The notes: generated by a model from the sequence alone, not told the origin. A stretch of DNA of 16,404 bases from Theodoxus fluviatilis (GCA_034096865.1 JAWQFJ010020493.1:1-16404), one strand, 5' to 3'. Numbered from the stretch's first letter, positions 1 through 7,449 are shown. Numbers and translations: made by a program.

Positions 1-345
1 TGGGTGGGAATTTCAACACTTGTTTATTTACATCTTTGTGGTGGTTCTGTAGTACTGGTGTATATTTGTATATTATGTGGTAGTGAATATGATAAAAAGG
101 CCAATGTTGCATTTTTAAAGTCAGTCTAAAGTGAAAAATAAGAAGCCATGTTCATCATTTCTCACTTTATACCGACTTTTAATTTGCCGACCTTGGCCTT
201 GTTATCGTATTCAATATCGCATACGATTCCTACTTTGTATGCTTTGTATGCTTTGTTTTATTTTTCTCGTCTGAAAATGGTTCTTGTGTGTGCTTCAAGT
301 GTAATGATTAATGAATAAAACAGAATGGTCAAAAAGAATGCCTGT
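1..345 (+). other. AT-rich noncoding stretch, possible plus-strand 3' UTR end
   Basis: No open frame of note is seen on either strand. A canonical AATAAA lies at 314-319, after T/G-rich sequence and a short CTTTGTATG tandem near 232-256. This is compatible with the end of a plus-strand 3' UTR whose coding part lies left of the window. No coding exon supports it, and AATAAA is common by chance in AT-rich DNA, so the call is weak. Confidence 0.2.
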
Positions 346-574
346 TTCAAGAAAAAGTAGGTTCAATATTCTCTCATACATTAAACAGGAGCCATTAATG
401 CAGGTTCCAACACAAAAATGTTTTATTGAGAAACATGTAATCTTGATCTAGGGCTAAATGATTCTGAACCAGAAACACAATAGTAGCGTCAGGTGAATCT
501 AGATTGCTCATTGTGAGTTATTACAAAGAAGTGGATATACCCAGTTATAAGTTGACAGCTCAACAGTGTGACTG

Positions 575-1060
<486 letters not shown>

Positions 1061-1399
1061 TGAGTATAAATTAAAAAAAATATATATATATATAAACAGA
1101 TAAAGAATACCAAAACCATGATGACTAAGGCTTAAGTCACACACACAGCGAACAAAAACATTGTTTTTGGTCCAAACAAACGCTGAACATAGCGTAATTA
1201 TTCAGTGTTTCCAGTCTGACATGGTGTACCGTGTGTTCTATTTTAAAAACACGTTTGCACGAACATTTTTTGAGCAAAAACACTGTTAAGTAGTGTTTTG
1301 ATTTGCGTCAATTGTCATGCGGCGGCGGCATAATGCCGTCATTTAGTCACAATGCATATATATGGAGCTTGCGGTCGCCGCATGGAATCGCTACCAAAA

Positions 1400-1424
1400 A
1401 CCATACATTACAGTAATGTATGGT
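1400..1424. repeat. Perfect palindrome, 12-bp arms with a 1-nt centre
   Basis: ACCATACATTAC is followed by A and then its exact reverse complement, giving a potential cruciform or hairpin. It lies in a GC- and CpG-richer island (about 1315-1500) that contrasts with the AT-rich surroundings. A smaller hairpin, GGCAT-A-ATGCC, lies just upstream near 1326. It may be the core of a miniature inverted-repeat element. Confidence 0.7.
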
Positions 1425-1453
1425 CTTTGATCGCTACTTGACGCGACTCGGCG

Positions 1454-1467
1454 GCGCCCCCTAGCGG
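1454..1467 (-). promoter_or_regulatory. CTCF-like motif
   Basis: On the minus strand the sequence reads CCGCTAGGGGGCGC, close to the core CTCF consensus (CCGCGNGGNGGCAG). CTCF is an insulator zinc-finger protein known across bilaterians. The motif is seen directly; binding is inference, and the same word may be carried by a dispersed repeat. Confidence 0.35.
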
Positions 1468-1675
1468 CGAGTTCCTCTCCTTTGCCCGCGCAAAAGCGCT
1501 CATTCCTTGCATTCAGTTGGAATGTTATCACAAGTTTACATTTCTAGGATAAGTCTGGTTAAAAATTATGATCAAAAACACACACTGACCATAGTGAAAG
1601 AGTACATTCATCATAATAGGCACTGCAGCCCAAGACAACTGCATCTGAACATCAATTCAAAGATCACACACACAT

Positions 1676-1860
1676 CATCGTCGTCATCGAAACAAGTTTG
1701 TTTTCTTATTCTTGATCACCATCAGCGTCATCGTCATCACCATTCGTCATCTTCGTCATCGTCACCATCATCATCTTCAATTCGCTATCATCATCTTCGT
1801 TGACGTCATCATCATCTTCGTCATCATCTTCATCTTTGTCATCATCATCATCATCATCAT
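1676..1860. repeat. (ATC)n/(GTC)n imperfect microsatellite
   Basis: Mixed CATCAT, TCGTCA and CTTCGT triplets run through this stretch. Frames through it give artificial His-, Ser- or Ile-rich peptides on the plus strand. No coding gene is supported. Confidence 0.9.
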
Positions 1861-2056
1861 TTTAAAAAAAGAGAAAGAAAACAAAAAACAAGATGACTTT
1901 CTGTGTTTGTACTTCTTAGAATATTTCGATGCCTTTCGGCAACTTCTTCAACAAAGGAAAAAAAAAGAATTACGTGTGCTATGACGTAAGACATTATAGT
2001 CTGGCATGTCCTGGCTGTCAATTACCACGATAGTCCACAAAAATGATATCCTAATC

Positions 2057-2201
2057 TTCATCATCATCATCATCGTCATCATCTGCCATGTCATTATCAT
2101 CATCATCGTCATCCATCTTCGTCATCATCATCTTCGTCATCATCATCGTCGTCATCATAGTCGTCGTCTTCGTCATATTCGTCATCATCGTCAAATTCGT
2201 C

Positions 2202-2245
<44 letters not shown>

Positions 2246-2275
2246 TCTCATAATCATTCTCATCATCATCGAAAC
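2057..2275. repeat. (ATC)n/(GTC)n imperfect microsatellite
   Basis: A second compound ATC tract, with a pure run of about 30 bp near 2206-2245. The Asp/Met-rich minus-strand and His-rich plus-strand frames are artefacts of the triplet repeat. Confidence 0.9.
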
Positions 2276-2354
2276 AAGATTGGTTTTTTATTCTTGATCA
2301 TCGTCAGCGTCATGATGAACCTACTAAATTGATACAACTGTAAAGTGTACGTAC

Positions 2355-2465
2355 CTCGCACTGGTTGCAGCGAGTTTCCTCAGTTTCCTTGTGGCAAACT
2401 CCACACGGGAACAGCACTGGCTTTATTTTTTGTCGTTTCGGTTTCGGCATTCTGTCAGTGGATTC
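2355..2465 (-). CDS. Candidate exon encoding the first half of a PHD-type zinc finger
   Basis: On the minus strand, a pyrimidine-rich tract ending TTATAG is followed by 111 nt that end in GAG at a GTACGT donor. The whole exon is open in one frame. Five codons precede an ATG (2448-2450), then 32 codons run to the exon end in phase 0. The peptide has a basic start (MPKPKRQK), then FPCGVC and, eight residues after its second Cys, CNQCE. The C-x2-C-x8-C-x2-C spacing fits the first two zinc-ligand pairs of a PHD finger; the remaining His and Cys ligands would be in the next exon. PHD fingers usually read histone H3 tails, but the family here is unknown. No following exon is recognised down to position 1, so the next intron would exceed 2.3 kb. 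It could instead be a retrotransposon ORF1 with a PHD module. Confidence 0.45.
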
Positions 2466-2519
2466 CTATAACAAAACCAAAACATCACCACCATCATAAA
2501 AAATAAAAACAACAACAAC

Positions 2520-2613
2520 AAACATCACCATCATCATCATCATCATCTCCTCCTCCTCATCTCCTCCTCCTCCTCATCATCATCATTCTCCTCCTCATCA
2601 TCATCATCATCAT
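2520..2613. repeat. (ATC)n/(CTC)n microsatellite
   Basis: CATCAT runs alternate with CTCCTC runs. It lies immediately upstream (minus-strand sense) of the PHD exon, within the presumed intron. Confidence 0.85.
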
Positions 2614-2802
2614 AAACCGAAAATTGATTCCAGTAAGCCTAGGGTCCTCATCAGCAATTAATTTAGGAGCTCGTAATCAATAACAGAAAGTGTCATGCTT
2701 GCATTGTTATACCATTCTTCATCAACGAACCAACAGACTAAACTGATGAATTAACTACCCAAATAACCCCAACAAGAAGGGCAAAGCCCATACGACTCAC
2801 AT

Positions 2803-3106
2803 GCTTGACCTTGACCTTTATATGACCTTGACCTTCAGGTGACCTTCAAGGTCAAGGTTAAACAACTAAACCTACCAATTACATCATACACTAAGAAATG
2901 CTTTACACATTTTCCTACCAAAATACATGTGACCTTGACCCAAGGTCAAGGTCATCCAAGGTCATGCAACACAAAGCTGTTAATTCAAGACATAGGAAGC
3001 ACAATGGTGATTATTGGCACTTTCTACCATGAGATATAGTCACTTTTAGTGGTTCACTACCCCATTTTGGTCACATTTCATAAGGGTCAAAGTGACCTTG
3101 ACCTTG
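2803..3106. repeat. Cluster of TGACCTTGACC / GGTCAAGGTCA motifs
   Basis: The word TGACCTTG or its complement recurs at about 2806-2818, 2823-2833, 2840-2857, 2930-2954 and 3093-3104. At 2930-2954 TGACCTTGACC and its exact reverse complement are separated by CAA. At 3085-3097 GGTCA-AAG-TGACC is an inverted pair of half-sites with a 3-nt spacer. TCAAGGTCA is the known half-site of ERR and FTZ-F1/SF-1 nuclear receptors. A dispersed repeat family carrying the motif is an equally good explanation. Confidence 0.6.
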
Positions 3107-3283
3107 ATGATATGTGAACAAATGTGTCTCATGATGAAAGTATAACATGTGCCCCACATAATTATTAAGTTTGAAACAGTTATCTTCCATAGTTCCAACG
3201 TTTAAGTTTTTTAAGCCCGGACAGTAAGATTCCAGCAAAATAATCCTGAAATGGATAATGCAACTATAAGAGCTTGTCAAATC

Positions 3284-3387
3284 AACAAAACAAACAAACA
3301 AACAAACACGAACGACACTACAAAATCAATTTCTTTTACTTCTTCATTATCAAACATCATCATCATCATCATTATCATCATCATCAT
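3284..3387. repeat. Short (CAAA)n and (ATC)n microsatellites
   Basis: A short CAAA tandem ends near 3306 and a CATCAT/TTATCA tract spans about 3354-3387. Simple repeats; nothing else is seen here. Confidence 0.8.
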
Positions 3388-3406
3388 GAATTGAAAAATC
3401 ACAAAC

Positions 3407-3552
3407 CTCTGCCTCAATGTCTTGTTCCAATGATGACAGGCTTTTAGTGGGGATATGAGCTCAGATGCTGAGAGCCATCGGGTTTATAAAAATGATGTAC
3501 AGCAACTCTGTTCAGTGTTCAGTGTTCTGAAATCAACTCACCTCAACTTCAT
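3407..3552 (-). other. Possible two small upstream exons of the PHD-exon gene
   Basis: On the minus strand an ATG at 3550-3552 is followed by AAG TTG AG and a strong GTGAGT donor at 3541. A 34-nt block (3440-3407) lies between a weak acceptor (CTAAAAG) and a GTTTGT donor. Joined in phase to the 2355-2465 exon, these give an uninterrupted acidic N-terminus (including SLSSLEQDIEAE) ahead of the basic PHD start. Phase agreement is the only support, and the acceptor lacks a good pyrimidine tract. Confidence 0.15.
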
Positions 3553-3623
3553 TTTATTAATCCTTGAAAATCTCGTGAAAAATTCTCTGCAGCATACTGA
3601 GCGGTTTCCGTATTTTGTGTCAT

Positions 3624-3753
3624 AGGTTTCCGTCTGTTTCCGTCAGTTTCCGTCTGTTTCCGTCAGTTTCCGTCGGTTTCCATCGGTTTCCGTCGGTTTC
3701 CGTCAGTTTCCGTCAGTTTCCGTCGGTTTCCGTCGGTTTCCGTCAGTTTCCGT
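3624..3753. repeat. 10-bp minisatellite, 13 copies
   Basis: The unit is cNGTTTCCGT, with N mostly A or G. Thirteen copies run head to tail with very few other changes; one has GTTTCCAT. An isolated GGTTTCCGT sits upstream at 3603. On the minus strand it gives a 10-residue pseudo-repeat (TETDGNRRKL) with stops, so it is not coding. Confidence 0.95.
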
Positions 3754-3779
3754 AGTTGAGTCGTACCCGTCACAAGTGT

Positions 3780-4360
3780 AAAAGCAGTTTTAGACCCAGA
3801 CCAAACTGCCAGTACAATAATTCGTGTTAAAGTGGGCGGAAAAATCAATATTATCTGCAGTAAATGTCTATATCAGACAGCAAACATCAAAAGGTCTGGA
3901 GACGAAACCTTCTATGTTCCAGCACACAATGCAAAAGTTTTTAGAAACAATTCCTGATACAGTTTGTTCTTTAGTGGTTGTCTCACCTACTTCTTGGTCT
4001 ATGTCGATACCTGGGACAGGTCGTCGGCTTTGTTGTCAGGTTGAAGAGGGGGGAGCACCGGTTGCTGCAGCACGAGAAGGGTGTCGTCCTTGGTTTGTGT
4101 GGAGTAGCCTGCCACGCCAAAGTTCATTTGTCTGTGATGGAGAGGACTTCTTCCTCTGATTCTTGACCTTTGCTGCTTGAGTCTTCAAGGTTTTTTCATC
4201 AGTGTTTCTATGTACTGTCACCGAGTTGTTTTCAAGTTGTTGCTCAATGGCTAGGTCGTTGCATGTATCCACAATTGAATTTGACATGTGACCGCGGACA
4301 GTTTCCCCCCTGTCGTTCTCGCGGGCTATGCGTAAATTGTTAGAAACAAGAGACAAATTT
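3780..4360 (-). pseudogene. 5' part of a dead LINE ORF: hydrophilic leader, then start of the endonuclease domain
   Basis: One minus-strand frame can be followed from about 4356 to 3790 through two stop codons. It starts with a charged, Ser/Thr/Lys-rich leader. It breaks at a TGA (4036-4038), then continues to FCIVCWNIEGF, with the Trp codon at 3921-3919. This is the characteristic first strand of the AP-endonuclease-like (EEP) domain of non-LTR retrotransposons, carrying its catalytic Asn. The next conserved segment reads FDVCCLI, then a TAG (3870-3868) where the family normally has a catalytic Glu in an ETF-type motif, then TFT. Similarity to the rest of the domain stops near 3780, close to the minisatellite. 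The copy is truncated and inactive; its clade is not assigned. Confidence 0.55.
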
Positions 4361-4689
4361 GATGCTTTTTCAATGCAATGGTGCCATATTCATTCGGTTG
4401 ACTGTTATGCCTATCGAGGCAACACTTGGTGTGAATAATTTCAAGAGTATAAGGCAGCAATGAGCCTTTTTCTATCATTAGGAAAACACAACCCAGAGAC
4501 AGGCTGAGATCACCACCACCAGATCCCAAGCCTGGCTCCCCTGAGGTCCGCGCATTTCTTTGATAAGGAGGGACTGTCCGCAGATATGGAGAAACCCCAT
4601 CCCATCTGGGGGAGAGACCACTGCCACCATGGTCTTGGGTTTGGTCTAGGCCATTACCAACCAGCCTGGGACCAGCCCGCAGCTCCTAT
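4361..4689. other. Gene-free stretch between two LINE fragments
   Basis: No convincing coding sequence is seen. The minus-strand part at about 4500-4690 may be the 3' untranslated tail of the LINE to its right, because it continues directly from that element's decayed C-terminus without a visible boundary or A-rich tail. Confidence 0.3.
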
Positions 4690-4739
4690 ACCCATGACTT
4701 ACTTTGACTTATTCCTGTAAACTCCCGGTGGAGCATATA

Positions 4740-5025
4740 ATAGGACCGCAACAACACCTCGCCAACGCACTCATTCCGGCGTCCTTCACTTTGCTCTCGA
4801 CAGACCTTCTCCACAACTGTTTTGGCCGACCAACTTTTCTTTTTCCCTGTGGGTTCCAGTCAAGTGCTTGCCTTGTGACGTTGTCGACTGGTTTGCGCAG
4901 TGTGACCTATCCACCCCCATTTCCTTTTCTTGATGTCCTGACTGGTTGGTTTTCTTCCATAGGTCTGTGTTGGATATCTTCTCAGGCCACCTGATGTTGA
5001 GGATGTGGCGCAAGCTTTCTGTCTT
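4740..5025 (-). pseudogene. LINE post-reverse-transcriptase C-terminal segment, decayed
   Basis: The minus-strand reading has LRHILNIRWPEKISNTDLW, then frameshifted blocks ending NPQGKRK.GRP-like and WRR-like, matching the C-terminal region that follows the RT and thumb in RTE-like LINEs. It starts about 125 bp after the last endonuclease motif, which shows the internal deletion. Below 4740 the frame shows stops and merges into a presumed 3' tail. Confidence 0.65.
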
Positions 5026-5149
5026 TCAGTCTGTGAAGTCAGGAGCAGGTTTGAGGCGCTGGCAGAGTTGGCCGAAGAGACAGTAGAGAACCACTGGATA
5101 GAGATACAGGAGACCTGGAAGGCTGCTCTGCTTTCTTTCTCTGTCTTTC

Positions 5150-5840
5150 AGCAACTGGATTTTGAACTTGTGGATCTCAGCTTGGTTTTCAGCGTTGTCA
5201 TCAGCACACAGCAGACGTCCAGCACACTTCGTCTCCACTTGCGGTCGATGGTGAAGTGGTCGATCTGGTTGTCAGTCTTCCCATCTGGTGAAGTCCATGT
5301 GGTCTTGTGGATCTTTCTGTGTGAGTAGATGGTGCCCCCAATGACTACGTCGTTGAATGCACAAAAGTATGTAAACAACTCTCCGTTCTCATTGCAGGTA
5401 CCTACACCGTGTCTGCCCATGAGTTCTCTGCCTGTGTTGTCACACCTTAGCGTTCAAGTCGCCCATGACGATCTTCATGTATCTGCGCGGAGTCCGGTCT
5501 AAAAGTGACTGCAAAGAACTGTAAATGTTCCTTTTCTTCTTCCGTCGCTGCGTTGGTAGGCGCATAATACTGGATGATGGTGGTCTTCCTCCCTTGGAGT
5601 TGAACCTGGCTGCCATAAGTCGTGGTGAAACGGGTTCCCACGCCATCAGCGCTCTCGTAGCTTCCGGCGCCAACAGTAGTGCGACTCCTTGGGTGTGATT
5701 GTGTTCCATGTCTTCGTGTCCGGAATAGATCTGGTCTGGCCGCTCCCATTCCATCGGGTCTCACATAGTTCAAGAACTTTGATGTAGGGTTCTAATGTTC
5801 CAGGTCCCAATCCTGGTCTTGGCCTTGGTCGTAAGAAGGC
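5150..5840 (-). pseudogene. LINE AP-endonuclease (EEP) domain, frameshifted
   Basis: The recognisable order on the minus strand is: IGTWNIRTLHQSS with the catalytic Asn (about 5800), a small deletion, CETRWNGSGQ with the catalytic Glu (about 5755), SGHED..HTQGVALLL, then QYYAPTN in a neighbouring frame. Next come VMGDLNAKV with the catalytic Asp/Asn pair (about 5465), GRHGVGTCNENGE, DVVIGGT.YSHRKIHKTTW and SPDGKTDNQIDH (about 5270). These motifs spread over three frames, so at least three frameshifts are present. In an intact element this domain nicks target DNA to prime reverse transcription. The degree of decay suggests an old copy. Confidence 0.8.
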
Positions 5841-6000
5841 TGCTTCCCGAAGGCTTTCACCAGCACGCGTCATGTGCCCCACCAAAGAGGAGTCTTCCCG
5901 ACCAGGCAGTTGTTGGATTGTTGTTGTTGCGGTTTCTGTAGCGGAATGTTTTTTTTTACGGGGTGGGATTTCTAGCCCCACGCCCAACTCTCCTTTTGCA

Positions 6001-6133
6001 GCCGGGCTTGAGACCGTCCTTGGCGGAGTTTCCTATACCCATGGGAACAATAAAGTTGTGGAAAGCATCACCGATTTTGTCTCATGCCTGGGCCCTTGCC
6101 TCCACCCCACCCCCCACCCCCCAGCACACGCTA
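6001..6133. other. Intergenic, C-rich tract on the plus strand
   Basis: An AATAAA occurs at 6049-6054 on the plus strand without any gene before it. A C-rich block at about 6100-6122 reads as GGGGGG runs on the minus strand and lies just past a possible polyadenylation signal of the H1-like gene. Confidence 0.4.
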
Positions 6134-6139
6134 TTTAAT
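6134..6139 (-). terminator. Candidate polyadenylation signal (ATTAAA) of the H1-like gene
   Basis: ATTAAA on the minus strand, the commonest variant signal, is followed within about 10-40 nt by GTGTGC and runs of G resembling a G/GU-rich downstream element. It would give a 3' UTR of about 450 nt. No AATAAA is seen on the minus strand between here and the stop codon. Confidence 0.3.
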
Positions 6140-6205
6140 GATGAACAATCCTTCATTAGAAAGGTTCGATACGTATAGCGAGAGCCCTATAAGACTGTTA
6201 GTAAG

Positions 6206-6331
6206 TCACTTGTCTGTCCATCACGGCATCTGAGCGCGGGGTACATGCTGTAGAGGCGCTATATAACAGACAGACAGAAGAGAGAGACAGAGAGAGACAG
6301 AGAGAGAGAGAGACACAGAGAGAGTGAGAGA
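6206..6331. repeat. Possible dispersed-repeat end with GCGCTATATAA, followed by (CAGA)n/(GA)n
   Basis: GGCGCTATATAA at about 6256-6267 is a word that commonly ends short dispersed elements in marine invertebrate genomes (recalled, not searched). A CAGA and then a GA microsatellite follows to about 6331, like an element tail. The microsatellite is certain; the element is a guess. Confidence 0.4.
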
Positions 6332-6539
6332 AACAATAGAGGTAGTGCTCCGTGATCAGATCAGCGCAAGGTTATCATTCCTTCAGGGTAGAATATGACG
6401 GCCCTTCTAGAAAGAAGAACCGATTTGTGAGATGGAAAGTTTTCTGTGTGATGTTACAAGTAGACGTAGTCGTCATTTGTGTTGGGCCTGGGGGCTTGGC
6501 ATTTTTGGCTTGTGGAGGCCTTCAGATCGCATCGAGGCC

Positions 6540-6573
6540 GGGGGTGGGAATGGGGTGGGGTGGGGGGGTGGGG
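6540..6573 (+). other. G-quadruplex-prone G-run cluster
   Basis: Six runs of three to seven G (GGGGG, GGG, GGGG, GGGG, GGGGGGG, GGGG) are separated by one to three bases. It begins eight bases beyond the stop codon of the H1-like gene. The G-rich strand is the template, so the mRNA would be C-rich here. Confidence 0.7.
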
Positions 6574-6580
6574 CAGATTT

Positions 6581-7090
6581 TTACTTCCTGCCCTTCTTCC
6601 CCTTCTTGCCACGCCTTCCGCGGCGGCGGCGGCGGCGGCGTCCCTTGCCCTTCCTGCCCTTCTTGCATTTCTTGCATTTCTTGCCTTTCTTGCCTTTCTT
6701 GCCTCCTTTTCGACGCCGTCGCCTCCGTTCCATGCTGAGGCTGTGTGCGGCTCGACTTCGGCGGCTGACCTCGGGGGCCATCTTGACCATGCCAGAGCGA
6801 GATAGGTCCAGCATGTTGCGGAGCACACCTCGCCTAACGGCCCTTGTCAGAGACTTGGTCAGGCGCTTGGAGTCACCTCCAATGACGCCTGAGTACTTAT
6901 TCTGCACGTAGTGCACGATGTCCTTGAGGGAGGCGCCCTTGGGGTTCCTGAGTGCCCCTAGGGCTTCCTGGACCATCCGAATGGGCTTCATGGTCTTGGA
7001 TTGCCGCCTCGGCTTGGATCGCGAGGCTCCCGAAGAGGATTCGAACCCTTCGGAACAGTCACTCACTGAGGGGATAGACGTACCCGCCAT
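6581..7090 (-). CDS. Linker histone H1-like / protamine-like (PL-I type) protein
   Basis: A complete intronless frame of 169 residues packages DNA in the nucleus, probably in sperm. The start is the ATG at 7088-7090: it has a strong context (AAG before, G after), and an in-frame stop lies 78 nt upstream with no other ATG between. Residues 1-30 are Ser-rich. Residues about 36-106 fit the H1 globular winged helix: MVQEALGALRNPKG (helix 1), SLKDIVHYVQNKY (helix 2), KRLTKSLTRAVRRGVL (helix 3), then a wing ending SGMVKMAP. Residues 121-169 are almost only Arg, Lys and Gly, with R6 and R7 blocks, KKG repeats and KCKKC (Cys139, Cys142). Somatic H1 tails are richer in Lys, Ala and Pro and lack Cys; this tail and the small size favour a sperm-type protein. 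No canonical histone 3' stem-loop is seen past the stop. A pseudogene is unlikely because the frame is intact. Confidence 0.88.
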   Translation of the reverse strand: MAGTSIPSVSDCSEGFESSSGASRSKPRRQSKTMKPIRMVQEALGALRNPKGASLKDIVHYVQNKYSGVIGGDSKRLTKSLTRAVRRGVLRNMLDLSRSGMVKMAPEVSRRSRAAHSLSMERRRRRRKGGKKGKKGKKCKKCKKGRKGKGRRRRRRRGRRGKKGKKGRK

Positions 7091-7300
7091 CTTTGGCTGA
7101 ATACGGTGGACCACCAGGAGTACTGGAGCTCTCCAGCTCTGACTTGTGATGGCAAAGTTCCTACGCTATAGATATCTAGGGCAGGCCCCGTCCAATCAAA
7201 TGAAGAGAACGTTTTGATTTGTTGGCAACCATCACGTGACGTCGATTGAAATAAAGGGATGACGCCATTCTTGCGTTGTTTGGCACAGCTGCGACTCCAG
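7091..7300 (-). promoter_or_regulatory. Putative promoter and 5' UTR of the H1-like gene
   Basis: Upstream of the start on the minus strand lie an inverted CCAAT box (plus-strand CCAAT, 7192-7196), an E-box CACGTG (7233-7238) overlapping a CRE-like TGACGTCG (7237-7244), and an RFX-like GGTTGCCAAC (7221-7230). A weak TATA-like CTATAG lies at about 7166-7171. CCAAT boxes are usual in H1 promoters, and CRE and RFX sites are typical of male germ-cell genes. The motifs are seen; use in spermatogenesis is inference. Confidence 0.35.
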
Positions 7301-7449
7301 AGATTGTTTTCTAGCTTCTCGCTTAGACCAAGCAAGTCATGAAGGAACTGATGCAGGATCTCTTAGTACTTCTATAGAAATTGGGAGTCATAACTGATCG
7401 TAGGCAATCGACGGCAGCTGCCTCTACATGTAGATGCTCCCCCCATCAG

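Larger units (their letters stand above)
4690..6000 (-). mobile_element. Internally deleted RTE-like LINE (endonuclease plus C-terminus, no reverse transcriptase core)
   Basis: Read on the minus strand, the element begins near 5990 with a leader. It passes through an AP-endonuclease-like domain (about 5840-5150), then goes almost directly to the post-RT C-terminal segment (about 5025-4750). The roughly 500-residue palm and fingers region of the reverse transcriptase, with its YADD-type motif, is missing between them. Many frameshifts and stops show it is dead. Assignment to an RTE-like clade rests on the wording of the endonuclease and C-terminal motifs, which resemble proteins often mislabelled 'craniofacial development protein 2-like'. 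Confidence 0.7.

Noticed and set aside
1507..2332. His-, Ser-, Ile- or Asp/Met-rich small frames
   Set aside because: They are triplet-repeat artefacts of (ATC)n tracts, with no start context or domain.
3824..4166. Plus-strand frames overlapping the LINE fragment
   Set aside because: They are shadows of the minus-strand endonuclease leader, which carries the recognisable motifs.
6352..6911. Plus-strand and alternative minus-strand frames of 108-159 residues
   Set aside because: They are shadows of the H1-like gene, kept open by its low-complexity GC-rich tail.
7030..7046. tRNA B-box-like word GGTTCGAATCC on the minus strand
   Set aside because: It lies within the H1-like coding sequence with no A-box or cloverleaf around it.
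7112..7114. Upstream GTG as start of the H1-like protein
   Set aside because: A eukaryotic gene would use ATG; the ATG at 7088-7090 has a strong context.
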